Notes: generated by a model from the sequence alone, not told the origin. Shown: positions 1 to 8,659, counted from the stretch's first letter. The stretch: 64,000 nucleotides of DNA from Nitratireductor sp. XY-223 (GCF_004959855.1 NZ_SPNT01000003.1:124001-188000); one strand, 5' to 3'. Made by a program: numbers and translations.

Positions 1-1626
1 CCCCTTGACCTCGCTGAGATGGAGGGTCACGCCGATGTCCCGGAGACGCGCGTTGATCGCCTCGAGCGATTCCAGCGCGCTCATGTCGATTTCGTTGACG
101 GCCGGGCACATCAGCACGACATGCTTCAACTCCGGCTTCCGCGCCACCAGGTCGTAGATGCGGTCTTCCAGGAAACGCGCATTGGCGAAATATAGGCTTT
201 CGTCGACGCGCAGCGTCAGCACCCGCCTGTCGGTGATGACATCATGGCGCAGGATGTTGCGGTAGTGCTCGGTTCCGGGCACGCGCCCGACAACGGCCGT
301 GTGCGGCCGCGATGTCCGGTAAAGATGGATCAGCACGGAGATCAGCACGCCCGCCGTCACGCCGAGTTCGACGCCGGCGCCGAGTGTGATCAGCACGGTC
401 GCGCCGACAGCCGCGAAATCCGCCTTCGAATAGTTCCATGCTTTTGAAAGGATGGAGAAATCGACAAGCGACAGCACGGCCACGATAATCGTCGCGCCCA
501 GTGTCGCCTTGGGCAGGAAGAAGATCAGCGGCGTCAGGAAAAGGGCGGCAAATGCCAGTCCCGCGGCCGTATACGCACCGGCGGCCGGCGTCCGCGCACC
601 GGCGTCGAAATTGACGACGGAGCGGGCGAATCCGCCGGTGACCGGGTAGCCGCCCGTGAAGGCCGCGCCGATATTGGCGGCGCCGAGACCGACGAGTTCC
701 TGGTCGGGGTCGATTCGCTGCCGGCGCTTGGCTGCCAGGGTCTGGGCGACGGATACGGATTCGACAAAGCCGATCACCGAAATCAGCACGGCGGCAGCGG
801 CGAGTTCGCTCCACAGCTCCAGGGAAAAGGAGGGTATTGTCAGCGGCGGCAGGCTTTGCGGCACCGCGCCCACCGTCGCGACGCCGCGGTCGGCCAGGTC
901 GAAGGCCCAGACAACGAGCGTTGTCAGGGCGACCGCGGCCACAGGGCCGGCCTTGGCGATGACGTCCGCCAGGCGCGGTCCGAAGCCGATGCGCCTCAGC
1001 GCCGGCTTCAGGCCCTTGCGCACCCAGAAGAGAAAACCCGTCGCGGCAACGCCGATCGCCATGGTAAACCCGTTCGCCTCGGACAGGTGCCGGGCGATGG
1101 ATACCAGCAGTTCGAGCAGATTGTGACCGGATGCCTCGATGCCGAGGATGTGCTTCAACTGGTTTGCGGCGATGAGGATTCCGGTCGCGGAGATAAAGCC
1201 GGCGATCACTGGATGCGACAAAAAATTTGCAAGAAAGCCAAGCCTGAAAACGCCGAGCAGCAGCAGGAAGCCGCCGGACATCAGTGCGAGCGTGAGCGCG
1301 GCGGTAATGTACTGCGCGGATCCGGGCTCCGCGATCTGACCGACGGCCGCCGCCGTCATCAGCGACACGACCGCAACCGGCCCGACCGCCAAAGCCCGGC
1401 TGGTGCCGAAGATCGCATAGAGCACAATCGGCGCGATCGAGGCATAGAGGCCCGTCTGCGCCGGCAGCCCTGCGAGCAGCGCGTAGGCGAGCGACTGGGG
1501 AATCAGCATGATCGTGACGACGACGGCGGCAACCAGGTCGTCCGCCAGGGCGCTTCGGTCGTAGCCGCGCCCCCAGTCGAGGAGCGGAATGTATTGCCGG
1601 ACGCGCGATGCGCTGTTTCTCGCCAT
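1..1626 (-). CDS. SulP family anion transporter (partial, 3' end outside window)
   Basis: The frame runs open from an ATG at 1626 to the window edge, giving 542 codons without a stop. The protein starts MARNSASRVRQYIPL and has the SulP core (PQSLAYALLAGLP, repeated hydrophobic helices), followed by a cytoplasmic STAS domain from about residue 430 to the edge. The start is preceded by GGAAAG five bases upstream. SulP proteins move sulfate, bicarbonate or related anions across the inner membrane. It is the last visible gene after SQR and persulfide dioxygenase, so efflux of sulfite or sulfate made by that operon is a reasonable inference; the substrate cannot be read from sequence. Only about the last 30-60 residues should be missing. 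Confidence 0.9.
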   Translation of the reverse strand, partial: MARNSASRVRQYIPLLDWGRGYDRSALADDLVAAVVVTIMLIPQSLAYALLAGLPAQTGLYASIAPIVLYAIFGTSRALAVGPVAVVSLMTAAAVGQIAEPGSAQYITAALTLALMSGGFLLLLGVFRLGFLANFLSHPVIAGFISATGILIAANQLKHILGIEASGHNLLELLVSIARHLSEANGFTMAIGVAATGFLFWVRKGLKPALRRIGFGPRLADVIAKAGPVAAVALTTLVVWAFDLADRGVATVGAVPQSLPPLTIPSFSLELWSELAAAAVLISVIGFVESVSVAQTLAAKRRQRIDPDQELVGLGAANIGAAFTGGYPVTGGFARSVVNFDAGARTPAAGAYTAAGLAFAALFLTPLIFFLPKATLGATIIVAVLSLVDFSILSKAWNYSKADFAAVGATVLITLGAGVELGVTAGVLISVLIHLYRTSRPHTAVVGRVPGTEHYRNILRHDVITDRRVLTLRVDESLYFANARFLEDRIYDLVARKPELKHVVLMCPAVNEIDMSALESLEAINARLRDIGVTLHLSEVKG

Positions 1627-1709
1627 TTGTCTTTCCACGGTCGCAAGGCCGGGCCGCCGGCCGTCGCACGGCGGAGCCGGATAGAATTCGGATCGGTTTG
1701 TTCGGGCGT

Positions 1710-3380
1710 TCAGCCGACCATATCAGGCCTGGCCAGCCATTCCTTGCCGCGCAGCATGGCCCGCCAGTACATCGGCGGCAGGATCTTTTCCTTCAGGAAC
1801 CACGCGGCGCGGGTCGGTTTGCGGCCGTTGATCAGCCAGGTCGGCATGCTCGGCAGCAGCTTGCCGCCATAGCCGAATTCGGCGAGCACGATCTTGCCGC
1901 GCTCGACGGTCAGCGGGCAGGAGCCATAGCCGTCGTAATGGGCGACCGAGCGGGCGCGTCCCATGTCCTGCAACAGGTTGTTGGCGACCGTCGGTGCCTG
2001 TTTTCGCGCCGCCGCCGCCGTTTTGGCATTCGGTGCATTCATCACGTCGCCGAGCGACCAGATGTTGTCGAAGCTCTTGTGGCGCAGCGTGTTCTGATCG
2101 ACATCCACCCAGCCGGCCGCATCGGCCAGTGGGCTGACGCGGATGAAATCGGGCGCCGTCTGCGGTGGCACGACGTGGATCATATCGAATTCGATTTCCG
2201 CTTGCCGTTCTTTGCCGGCCTCGTCGCCAACCGCGAACCATGCCTTGCGCGATGGACCGTCGATGCGCACCAGCCGGTGTCCGAACATCAGCTCGGCCCG
2301 GTAGCGTTCGATGTAATCCATCAGCGCCGGGACATATTCCTTGACGCCGAACAGGACGTTGCCGGCATTGCAGAACCGGATGTCGACCTTGTCGAGCACC
2401 CCTGTGCGGCGCCAGTGGTCGGCCGAAAGGTAGAGCGCCTTCTGCGGCGCGCCGGCGCATTTGATGGGCATCGGCGGCTGGGTGAAGACGGCGCGTCCCG
2501 ATTTCAGCTCGCTGACCAGCTTCCACGTATAGGGTGCAAGATCGTAGCGGTAGTTCGAGGTCACGCCGTTCTTGCCCAGCGTTTCGACGAGACCGTCGAC
2601 GCCGTTCCAGTCGAGCTTGAGACCCGGTGCGACGATCAGCCGGTTGTACTTGACCACCCGGCAGCCGTCGAGAATGACGGCGTTGTTCTGCGGCTCGAAT
2701 GCCGACACGGCGGCCTTGATCCAGTGCACGTTGCGCGGAATGAGCGAGGCCATCGTCTTGGCGGTGGTCGACGCGTCGAAGATGCCGCCACCCACCATCG
2801 TCCAGCCGGGCTGGTAGTAGTGGATATCGGCCGGATCGATGATCGCGATATCAAGGCCGCCGTCCCGGGCATGCAGGCTCGACGCTGCGGCAATGCCGGC
2901 TGCGCCGCCGCCGACGATGACGATGTCGTGGCTGGCATCTGCGGTGTCGGTCGGCGTCTTGCCGCCATTGGCGATCCTGCGCACGACCCCGGACATGTCG
3001 TAACCGGCCTTCCGGGCCGTCTCCAGGATGGAGGGCAGGGGGGTTCCGTGCGCGCCCTCGTCGAGCGACCACAGCGTTGCCGAGCGTGTTCCCGTCCGGC
3101 AATAGGCGAGCGTCGGCTTGGGCAGGGATTGCATGGCCGCACCGAAAGCCACGGCGTCGCTGTCTTTTACGCGGCCGGATGTCACGGGAAGATAGTGGCA
3201 CTCAAGGCCGGCCTCGGCGGCAGCGTCGCTGATTTCCTTGAATGCCGGCTGGTCGGCCCCTTCGCCGTCGGGCCGGTTACAGACGATGGAGCGGAAGCCC
3301 TGATTGGCGATGGCCGCGATATCGCTCGGCAGGATTTGCGGACTGACCGCCAGGGTGGCGTCGATATGTTTGATTTCCAT
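1710..3380 (-). CDS. Sulfurtransferase (DUF442) - type II sulfide:quinone oxidoreductase fusion
   Basis: This is a 556-residue two-domain protein. Residues 1-110 are a DUF442/TIGR01244 phosphatase-like sulfurtransferase domain with the loop CRTGTRS (Cys94). Residues 150-556 are an FAD disulfide oxidoreductase of the mitochondrial SQOR (type II SQR) type: dinucleotide-binding VIVGGGAAGIAAA, active-site PIKCAGAPQKALYLS (Cys308) and the C-terminal YDGYGSCPL and YWRAMLRG signatures. SQR oxidises sulfide to persulfide and passes electrons to quinone at the inner membrane; the N-terminal domain may relay sulfane sulfur. The residue matching the second redox cysteine of human SQOR is valine (GDVMNAP, Val446); Cys337 is a possible substitute. 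AGGAGA lies eight bases before the ATG. It sits between the dioxygenase and SulP genes. Confidence 0.93.
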   Translation of the reverse strand: MEIKHIDATLAVSPQILPSDIAAIANQGFRSIVCNRPDGEGADQPAFKEISDAAAEAGLECHYLPVTSGRVKDSDAVAFGAAMQSLPKPTLAYCRTGTRSATLWSLDEGAHGTPLPSILETARKAGYDMSGVVRRIANGGKTPTDTADASHDIVIVGGGAAGIAAASSLHARDGGLDIAIIDPADIHYYQPGWTMVGGGIFDASTTAKTMASLIPRNVHWIKAAVSAFEPQNNAVILDGCRVVKYNRLIVAPGLKLDWNGVDGLVETLGKNGVTSNYRYDLAPYTWKLVSELKSGRAVFTQPPMPIKCAGAPQKALYLSADHWRRTGVLDKVDIRFCNAGNVLFGVKEYVPALMDYIERYRAELMFGHRLVRIDGPSRKAWFAVGDEAGKERQAEIEFDMIHVVPPQTAPDFIRVSPLADAAGWVDVDQNTLRHKSFDNIWSLGDVMNAPNAKTAAAARKQAPTVANNLLQDMGRARSVAHYDGYGSCPLTVERGKIVLAEFGYGGKLLPSMPTWLINGRKPTRAAWFLKEKILPPMYWRAMLRGKEWLARPDMVG

Positions 3381-3430
3381 TTTCGGGGTCTCCTGCGCCG
3401 ATAGCGGCGGACCGATCCTCTTCTGGCGCC

Positions 3431-4312
3431 TCAGAGCGTGTTGACGGGCACTTTCAGCATCGGTCGTCCGTCCTTGTCCGTCGGCACTTCGCCGGCGCGC
3501 ATGTTGACCTGCAGCGACGGGATGATGAGCGTCGGCATGTCGAGCGTCGCATCGCGCTCGGTGCGGAACTTAACGAACTCTTCCTTGGTCTTGCCGCCAC
3601 CGACATGAATGTTGTTGGCCTTTTCCTCTCCGACGGTCGTCTCCCAGAGGATTTCCCGGCCGTTGGGGCCGTAGTCGTGGCACATGAAAAGACGCATTTC
3701 GTCCGGCAGCGTCAGGATCTTGTGTATGGAATCGTAGAGTGTCGCCGCATCGCCGCCGGGAAAATCGGCGCGTGCCGAGCCGCCGTCCGGCATGAAAAGC
3801 GTATCGCCGACAAAGGCCGCATCGCCGATGACATGCGTCATGCAGGCCGGCGTATGGCCCGGCGTGTAGATCGCGAAGGCGCGCATCGTGCCGATGTCAT
3901 AGGAATCACCGTCCTTGAACAGCGCGTCAAACTGCGAGCCGTCCCGCTGGAATTCCGTGCCCTCGTTGAACACCTTGCCGAAGGTGTTCTGGACCACCAT
4001 GATCTGGTCGCCGATTCCGATCTTGCCGCCGAGTTTTTCCTGGATGTAGGGCGCGGCCGATAAATGGTCGGCATGGACATGGGTCTCGACGATCCATTCC
4101 AGTTCCAGCCCGTTCTGCCGGATGTATTCGATGATCTCATCGGCATGTTCATAGGTGATGCGCCCGGCGGCGTAGTCGATGTCCATGACGGAATCGACCA
4201 CCGCGCAGGCATTGCTGGCCGGATCCCTGACAACATAGCTGATCGTGTTGGTGGCGGGATCAAAGAAGGCCTTGACCTCCGGTTTGACGGACATGTTGAC
4301 TTGGTAGGACAT
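3431..4312 (-). CDS. Persulfide dioxygenase, metallo-beta-lactamase fold (ETHE1/Blh type)
   Basis: This 293-residue MBL-fold protein carries the metal motif THVHADH (residues 77-83), His153 in GHTP, Asp170 in VGDTLF and His212 in MCHDYG, the mononuclear-iron ligand set of ETHE1-like enzymes. It oxidises glutathione persulfide to sulfite and glutathione in the cytoplasm. It corresponds to the Blh protein of BigR-controlled operons in plant-associated bacteria, but as a stand-alone domain: here the sulfurtransferase domain is fused to SQR instead. The gene lies between the YeeE/YedE pair (39 nt) and the SQR fusion (50 nt), so it is co-transcribed. AGAGGAA precedes the ATG. Confidence 0.93.
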   Translation of the reverse strand: MSYQVNMSVKPEVKAFFDPATNTISYVVRDPASNACAVVDSVMDIDYAAGRITYEHADEIIEYIRQNGLELEWIVETHVHADHLSAAPYIQEKLGGKIGIGDQIMVVQNTFGKVFNEGTEFQRDGSQFDALFKDGDSYDIGTMRAFAIYTPGHTPACMTHVIGDAAFVGDTLFMPDGGSARADFPGGDAATLYDSIHKILTLPDEMRLFMCHDYGPNGREILWETTVGEEKANNIHVGGGKTKEEFVKFRTERDATLDMPTLIIPSLQVNMRAGEVPTDKDGRPMLKVPVNTL

Positions 4313-4351
4313 GATTTGTTTCCTCTTGCTGCCTTTGTGTTGCGCGTGGCG

Positions 4352-4786
4352 TCAGGCCCGTGCCGGCCGCGCCAGTACGTTCAGCGCGATGCGGGTAAGG
4401 GCGATCCCGGCGATCATCGCTGCGACGAATAGAACGGTGCTGGTGTAGCCGAGGCCCAGAGCCGGAATGGCGCCACCGGGACAGAATCCCGAAATGCCCC
4501 AGCCGATCCCGAAGATTGCCGAACCGATGACGAGCCGCCGGTCGATCAACCGATTGTCGGGCAGGTAATAGGCTCTGTCGAGCAACGGCCCGGACCGGAC
4601 GCCGAACACCAGCCGATAGCCGATCGCGGTCGTGACGAGCGCGCCGCCCATGACAAAGATCAGGCTTGGGTCCCAACTGCCGGCAAAGTCGAAGAAATTG
4701 AGCACCTTGGCCGGATTGGCCATGCCGGAAAGTGCGATCCCCAGCCCGAATATCATGCCGATCATGAGCGCGGTCGCGATACGCAT
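4352..4786 (-). CDS. YeeE/YedE family membrane protein, second half-transporter
   Basis: This 144-residue protein has about four hydrophobic helices and the motif WGISGFCPGGAIPALG near residues 90-110, whose cysteine is typical of the YeeE/YedE (DUF395/DUF6691) family. The full-length relative TsuA imports thiosulfate through conserved cysteines; short paired forms such as this one and its upstream neighbour are usually read as two halves of one channel. The start codon lies three bases after the stop of the upstream half, which implies translational coupling. The substrate is inferred to be a sulfur species because of the operon. Confidence 0.85.
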   Translation of the reverse strand: MRIATALMIGMIFGLGIALSGMANPAKVLNFFDFAGSWDPSLIFVMGGALVTTAIGYRLVFGVRSGPLLDRAYYLPDNRLIDRRLVIGSAIFGIGWGISGFCPGGAIPALGLGYTSTVLFVAAMIAGIALTRIALNVLARPARA

Positions 4787-4789
4787 GGA

Positions 4790-5218
4790 TCAGATGCCTC
4801 CCAGAATATGGCGGACGATGAAAACCGTTGCTGCCGTTGATGCCATGAAGACCAGCGTCGCGACGATCGAGCGCGGCGAAAGGCGCGCCATGCCGCACAC
4901 GCCATGGCCGCTGGTACAACCCGAGCCGAGCGTGACGCCAACGCCGACGATCAGCCCTCCGGCAATCAGCGCCGGTGCCGAAATCGGTACGGAAAAGGCG
5001 ATATGCCCGCCGCTCGCGGTGAAGATCAGCGGTGCCGCGACGGCGCCGGCAAGAAACGCGAGGCGCCAGCCCCAGTCTCTGGAAAGCGGCGGAATGATGC
5101 CGGCAAGGATGCCGGTCATTCCGGCGATCCGCCCGTGAAAGGCCATCAGCAGCGTTGCCGCGAGCCCGATCAGGATACCGCCGGCCAGCGACAGGAACGG
5201 CGTGAATTCCGTCGCCAT
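4790..5218 (-). CDS. YeeE/YedE family membrane protein, first half-transporter
   Basis: This 142-residue integral membrane protein has the family signature GSGCTSGHGVCGMARLS with two cysteines near residues 100-110, and about four hydrophobic helices. It is the first gene of the sulfide operon, with AGGGGTG seven bases before the ATG. Together with the next gene it reproduces the two symmetric halves of TsuA-like thiosulfate channels and resembles PmpA/PmpB proteins found beside BigR-like regulators. The likely role is movement of thiosulfate or another sulfane-sulfur compound across the inner membrane (inference). Confidence 0.85.
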   Translation of the reverse strand: MATEFTPFLSLAGGILIGLAATLLMAFHGRIAGMTGILAGIIPPLSRDWGWRLAFLAGAVAAPLIFTASGGHIAFSVPISAPALIAGGLIVGVGVTLGSGCTSGHGVCGMARLSPRSIVATLVFMASTAATVFIVRHILGGI

Positions 5219-5325
5219 TTCAATGCACCCCTATAGCGCTGGAGAACGGCCCAGCGGGGTCGATCTTCGTCGTTGCGGCGAATTTAAACATCGGTGATGC
5301 TCCATTTCCCGTTTCGGTCCTGGAG

Positions 5326-5380
5326 CTCATATATATGAGTAAATTATAATATTCAATAATTAGGATATTAATATGTGAAA
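5326..5380 (-). promoter_or_regulatory. Promoter and palindromic operator of the sulfide operon
   Basis: An AT-rich patch in an otherwise GC-rich region holds a perfect 14-bp palindrome, CTCATATATATGAG, at 5326-5339. On the minus strand, TTGAAT (5356-5351) and TATATG (5333-5328) are separated by 17 bp and resemble -35 and -10 boxes; the palindrome covers the -10. A second, looser inverted repeat (TAATAT / ATATTA) spans 5347-5370. BigR in Xylella and Agrobacterium binds an AT-rich palindrome over the promoter of its target operon, so this is the expected repressor site. Boxes were assigned by eye. Confidence 0.6.
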
Positions 5381-5465
5381 AATTTGTCGCTGCGGTTCGT
5401 TGCGAGCCGTGCGGGGAGGTGCCGGAAGAAGGCCCGTCAGCGGACAGGCGGTTTGCCGATGCGCC

Positions 5466-5804
5466 TTACCGCACCGGCTTGCAGAACAATTCGTAGAGGG
5501 TCTCGACCAGGGACGAGACCTCCTTGTCAGCGATGCTGTAGTAGATCATACGGCCCTCGCGCCGCGCCGTTACCAGACGGTCGAAGCGCAGCCGTGCGAG
5601 CTGCTGCGAGACGGTCGCCTGCGGCATGGACAATATGCCTTCAAGGTCCGAGACCGACTTTTCGCCTTCCGACAGGATGCACAAAATCAGCAGACGCGTT
5701 TCGTGCGAAAGCGCCTTGAGAAGCTCGCTCGCCTTGCGCGCCTGCGCCAGCAGCGCCTTCATTTCGTCGGGGCTCATTTCCGATTTCAGTTTGGGAATTG
5801 GCAT
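5466..5804 (-). CDS. bigR: BigR/SqrR-type thiol-based ArsR family repressor
   Basis: This ArsR-family winged-helix protein is 112 residues from the ATG at 5804. That start puts its two cysteines at positions 42 (LLILCILSEGEKSV) and 108 (YELFCKPVR), the same numbers as the redox pair of Xylella BigR. AAGGA sits upstream of this ATG; a longer frame from 5852 has no ribosome-binding site. In this family sulfane sulfur oxidises the pair to a di- or tetrasulfide and releases DNA, inducing sulfide detoxification genes. The recognition helix includes PQATVSQQLARLR. It is transcribed in the same direction as the sulfide operon and lies directly upstream, with the putative operator in between. Confidence 0.92.
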   Translation of the reverse strand: MPIPKLKSEMSPDEMKALLAQARKASELLKALSHETRLLILCILSEGEKSVSDLEGILSMPQATVSQQLARLRFDRLVTARREGRMIYYSIADKEVSSLVETLYELFCKPVR

Positions 5805-6027
5805 GTCCTTGTCCGATTCACTGCCGCCGATCCGCGGTCCCCTCAATACCATCGGATTATATCATCGCGTGTGTTTTGGCCAGACAGCCAGCCGCAGCCA
5901 CTGAATGGCGCTGTTCGATTCGGGGCACCTGCCGGGAAAGGGTGACGCACCGTCTTCCGATCGGGCAGCCGATTTCGTTGATTGTGCCTGTGTTTGTGCC
6001 ATTTAATGCGCCAACCGGAGGATGACC

Positions 6028-6987
6028 ATGGGCTTGATGTTGAAGGGCGCGTATCTGGCGGAAGACCCGCAGCCGGACACGCAGGAGGACGGCGAATTCA
6101 GACGCGCCAGGAGCACGATCCGCAACTGGATCACGCCGGACGGCGCGGCCGGTCCGACCGGCGAGGGCGGCTTCGCGGCGAAACCCGGGCGCTACCACCT
6201 TTTCCTCGCCTGGAACTGCCCCTGGGCGCACAGGGCCTTGCTGGCGCGCCATTTCAAGCGGCTTGCGGACGACATCAGCGTTTCCTTTGCAGCACCCCGC
6301 CGCACCGCGGATGGCTGGGTCTTCGAAAAGGACGGAGAGTTTGCGGACAGCGTGTTCGGCGCGTCGGCACTGCATGAGGTCTATGCCCGCGTATCCCCTG
6401 CCTATACGGGCAGGGTGACGGTGCCTGTTCTTTGGGACCTTGAGCGCAACGTAGCGGTCAGCAATGAATCGGCCGATATCGTGCGCATGCTCGACCGGTC
6501 CTTCGACGGGGGGCTCCGGCTCTATCCGGACGATTGCACAGCCGAGATCGACGCGTGGAACGAGCGCATCTACCGCAACGTCAACAACGGCGTCTACCGC
6601 GCCGGATTCGCGCGCACGCAGGAGGCCTACGACCGGGCCGTTGCCGAGGTATTCGAAACCCTCGACCGGATCGAGGGGCAGCTCGGCGAAACACGCTACC
6701 TCGCCGGCGACGCATTCACCGAGGCGGACCTTCGGCTGTTCCCGACACTCGCCCGTTTTGATGTCGCCTATCACTATGCCTTTAAATGCAACATCCGGCG
6801 ACTGCAGGATTATCCGAACCTGTGGGCCTACGCGCGCGCCATCTACCAGATGCCCGGCGTCGCGGAAACGGTGCGGTTTGACGTCTACAAGCAGGGCTAT
6901 TTCTCGCCCAGCCCGCTGCGCAATCCGCTCGGCATCGTTCCCGCCGGTCCCGCGATCGACTGGTCCGCACCCGACGGGCGCGGCTGA
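6028..6987 (+). CDS. Glutathionyl-hydroquinone reductase (Xi-class GST, YqjG/PcpF family)
   Basis: This 319-residue glutathione transferase-like protein carries the Xi-class signature WNCPWAHR; Cys64 is the catalytic residue that takes glutathione from S-glutathionyl-hydroquinones. Residues 50-160 form the thioredoxin-like domain and 185-300 the helical domain (GDAFTEADLRLFPTLARFD). The start at 6028 is chosen because GGAGG (6017-6021) is six bases upstream; the ATG at 6022 would abut that site. It acts in the cytosol on quinone adducts. It is divergent from bigR; a role in quinone protection next to quinone-linked sulfide oxidation is possible but not shown. Confidence 0.92.
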   Translation: MGLMLKGAYLAEDPQPDTQEDGEFRRARSTIRNWITPDGAAGPTGEGGFAAKPGRYHLFLAWNCPWAHRALLARHFKRLADDISVSFAAPRRTADGWVFEKDGEFADSVFGASALHEVYARVSPAYTGRVTVPVLWDLERNVAVSNESADIVRMLDRSFDGGLRLYPDDCTAEIDAWNERIYRNVNNGVYRAGFARTQEAYDRAVAEVFETLDRIEGQLGETRYLAGDAFTEADLRLFPTLARFDVAYHYAFKCNIRRLQDYPNLWAYARAIYQMPGVAETVRFDVYKQGYFSPSPLRNPLGIVPAGPAIDWSAPDGRG

Positions 6988-7069
6988 CCGCTGCCTGCGC
7001 CAGGCCGTCTTGACTCCCAACCGATGTGCCGTCACATCGTGAACGCAGGGTTTCGGGATCGGACGGCGC

Positions 7070-7807
7070 ATGCAAAAACGGGCATTCATAATACATCTGG
7101 CGCGTGCCAAGGGCCGCAAACGATTTGCCGACGAACTGGTCCGGTCCTCCCCGATCGAGACTGAAATCATCGATGGCGTGGACGGCGGCAAACTCGAGCA
7201 GGACGAGATTGACCGGGTCTACAGTCCCGGTTTGCACCGCCCGCATTATCCGTTTCGCCTCCGGCCGGCTGAAATCGGCTGTTTCCTCAGCCACCGCCGG
7301 TGCTGGCGTCGGATCGTCGATGACGAACTGGACTACGGGCTGGTGTTTGAGGACGATGCCGCGCTGGACGCCGCGGTCGCCGGACCCGCCATTGATTTTG
7401 CCGAGAGCCATATCGCGGACGCAGGCTATATCCAGATGCCCGTCAGGGACGTACCGGCAGGCGCAGAACTGAATTTCGAGAGCGCCGGCATCAGGCTCAT
7501 GTCGCCGCTTGTCACGCCGCTCAGAACGTCCGGCCAGGTGGTAAGCCAGGCCGCGGCGCGGCGGCTTCTCTACGTGACCGAGGTCTTCGACCGCCCGATC
7601 GACACACTGCTTCAGATGCACTGGATTACCGGCATCCGGCCGCTCGTCCTGACACCCTCGGGCCTCACCAACCACACGGAGGCCGCCGGCGGCAGCACCA
7701 TTGCGTCCGGCAAGACGGTCTTTGAACGCGTGAATCGTGAAATCAGGCGTTTTTCCTATCGCCGGAAAATCGAAAAACTGTCGCGGCGCCACCAGGCGCC
7801 CGCGTGA
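7070..7807 (+). CDS. Glycosyltransferase family 25 (LPS-type galactosyltransferase-like)
   Basis: This 245-residue protein begins AFIIHLARAKGR and has the GT25 motifs EIGCFLSHRRCWR (residues 68-80) and the metal-binding EDDAA (94-98). GT25 enzymes such as LgtB and LpsA add galactose or related sugars to lipooligosaccharide at the cytoplasmic face of the inner membrane. Donor and acceptor cannot be predicted. The gene is convergent with the next glycosyltransferase, with only three bases between their stops, and no other surface-glycan gene is nearby. Confidence 0.85.
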   Translation: MQKRAFIIHLARAKGRKRFADELVRSSPIETEIIDGVDGGKLEQDEIDRVYSPGLHRPHYPFRLRPAEIGCFLSHRRCWRRIVDDELDYGLVFEDDAALDAAVAGPAIDFAESHIADAGYIQMPVRDVPAGAELNFESAGIRLMSPLVTPLRTSGQVVSQAAARRLLYVTEVFDRPIDTLLQMHWITGIRPLVLTPSGLTNHTEAAGGSTIASGKTVFERVNREIRRFSYRRKIEKLSRRHQAPA

Positions 7808-7810
7808 CGC

Positions 7811-8659
7811 TCAGGTGTTTTCCCGCAGCAAGGCGTTCGCGGCGTTCGCCTCGTAGTCGACATAGCGCAACGCAATGTCGCGATTGGCCTCGATCGAGGC
7901 CCGCTTGGCCTCGTACAGTTCGGGTGTCGCCGCCGCGATCGCGGATCTGATCTCATCGGCGGACCGGCAGATTATCATCCCGTCCGGGTCGAAGTGGCGC
8001 TCGATATCCGGCGCTCCCCAGTAGATCGGGAGTGTGCGGCAGATCATGCAGTCGATGAGCTTCTCGGTGAAATAGCCTTCTTCCCGGCTGTTTTCGATGA
8101 CGATCGAATAGCGGTATGACGAAAGGCCTTCCTCCTTGCGCTCAAGCTCCTTGTAGGCGCTGCCAAGAAGATCCACGTCCTTGCCGTTGCTCGTGCACCA
8201 TTGCGCGATTTCGTGCCTGAGCGCGTGCCCCTCGAGCTCTGTCTTGGACGAGGCGATCAGCGACATATGCCGGTTCTTGTCCTGTTGCCCGCCTGTCGCG
8301 ACATCGACCCACGCACCCCCGAACGGCATGACCAGGGCGTTTCTGGTCCACCGGGCCATGAAGGGGCGGTGTGTGATGATGCGGTGAAACCGAAGCTGCA
8401 GGGCGATCGCCGCCAGGTAATTGCGCTTGTGGACGGCGAAAGGCTCCGCAATCAGCATCGAGATGCGGCATCGCACGCCCGGTCTCGGATCCCAGAAGTA
8501 TTTGGATCTAGGATAAAGCATCAGATGATCGTCACGGCTGAGATCGCCGACCGTGCCCGAAACGCCCGGCTCGCCGAGCGGCCAGTTCAGATCGCTGGCC
8601 GGCACATCGCAAAGCCTGCCGGTCAGCACATGTTCATAAGGCAGGATGCCTATCTTCAT
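7811..8659 (-). CDS. Glycosyltransferase family 10-like (fucosyltransferase fold)
   Basis: This 282-residue protein has a C-terminal half matching the GT10 nucleotide-sugar domain: a KNRHMSLIASSKT segment (128-140), IVIENSREEGYFTEKLID (186-203) and a following LPIYWGAPDI loop. Family members transfer fucose or similar deoxysugars from GDP-sugars to outer glycans. The ATG at 8659 is used because the conserved N-terminus MKIGILPYEH starts there and a purine-rich AGAGA lies upstream; a longer frame from 8695 exists. Fucose specificity is not established by these motifs. Confidence 0.72.
   Translation of the reverse strand: MKIGILPYEHVLTGRLCDVPASDLNWPLGEPGVSGTVGDLSRDDHLMLYPRSKYFWDPRPGVRCRISMLIAEPFAVHKRNYLAAIALQLRFHRIITHRPFMARWTRNALVMPFGGAWVDVATGGQQDKNRHMSLIASSKTELEGHALRHEIAQWCTSNGKDVDLLGSAYKELERKEEGLSSYRYSIVIENSREEGYFTEKLIDCMICRTLPIYWGAPDIERHFDPDGMIICRSADEIRSAIAAATPELYEAKRASIEANRDIALRYVDYEANAANALLRENT

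Noticed and set aside
242-1669. Long minus-strand reading frame with an Arg-rich translation
   Set aside because: It is a shifted frame over the SulP gene; the frame from 1626 gives a clean SulP-STAS protein, while this one gives Arg/Gly/Ala-rich nonsense.
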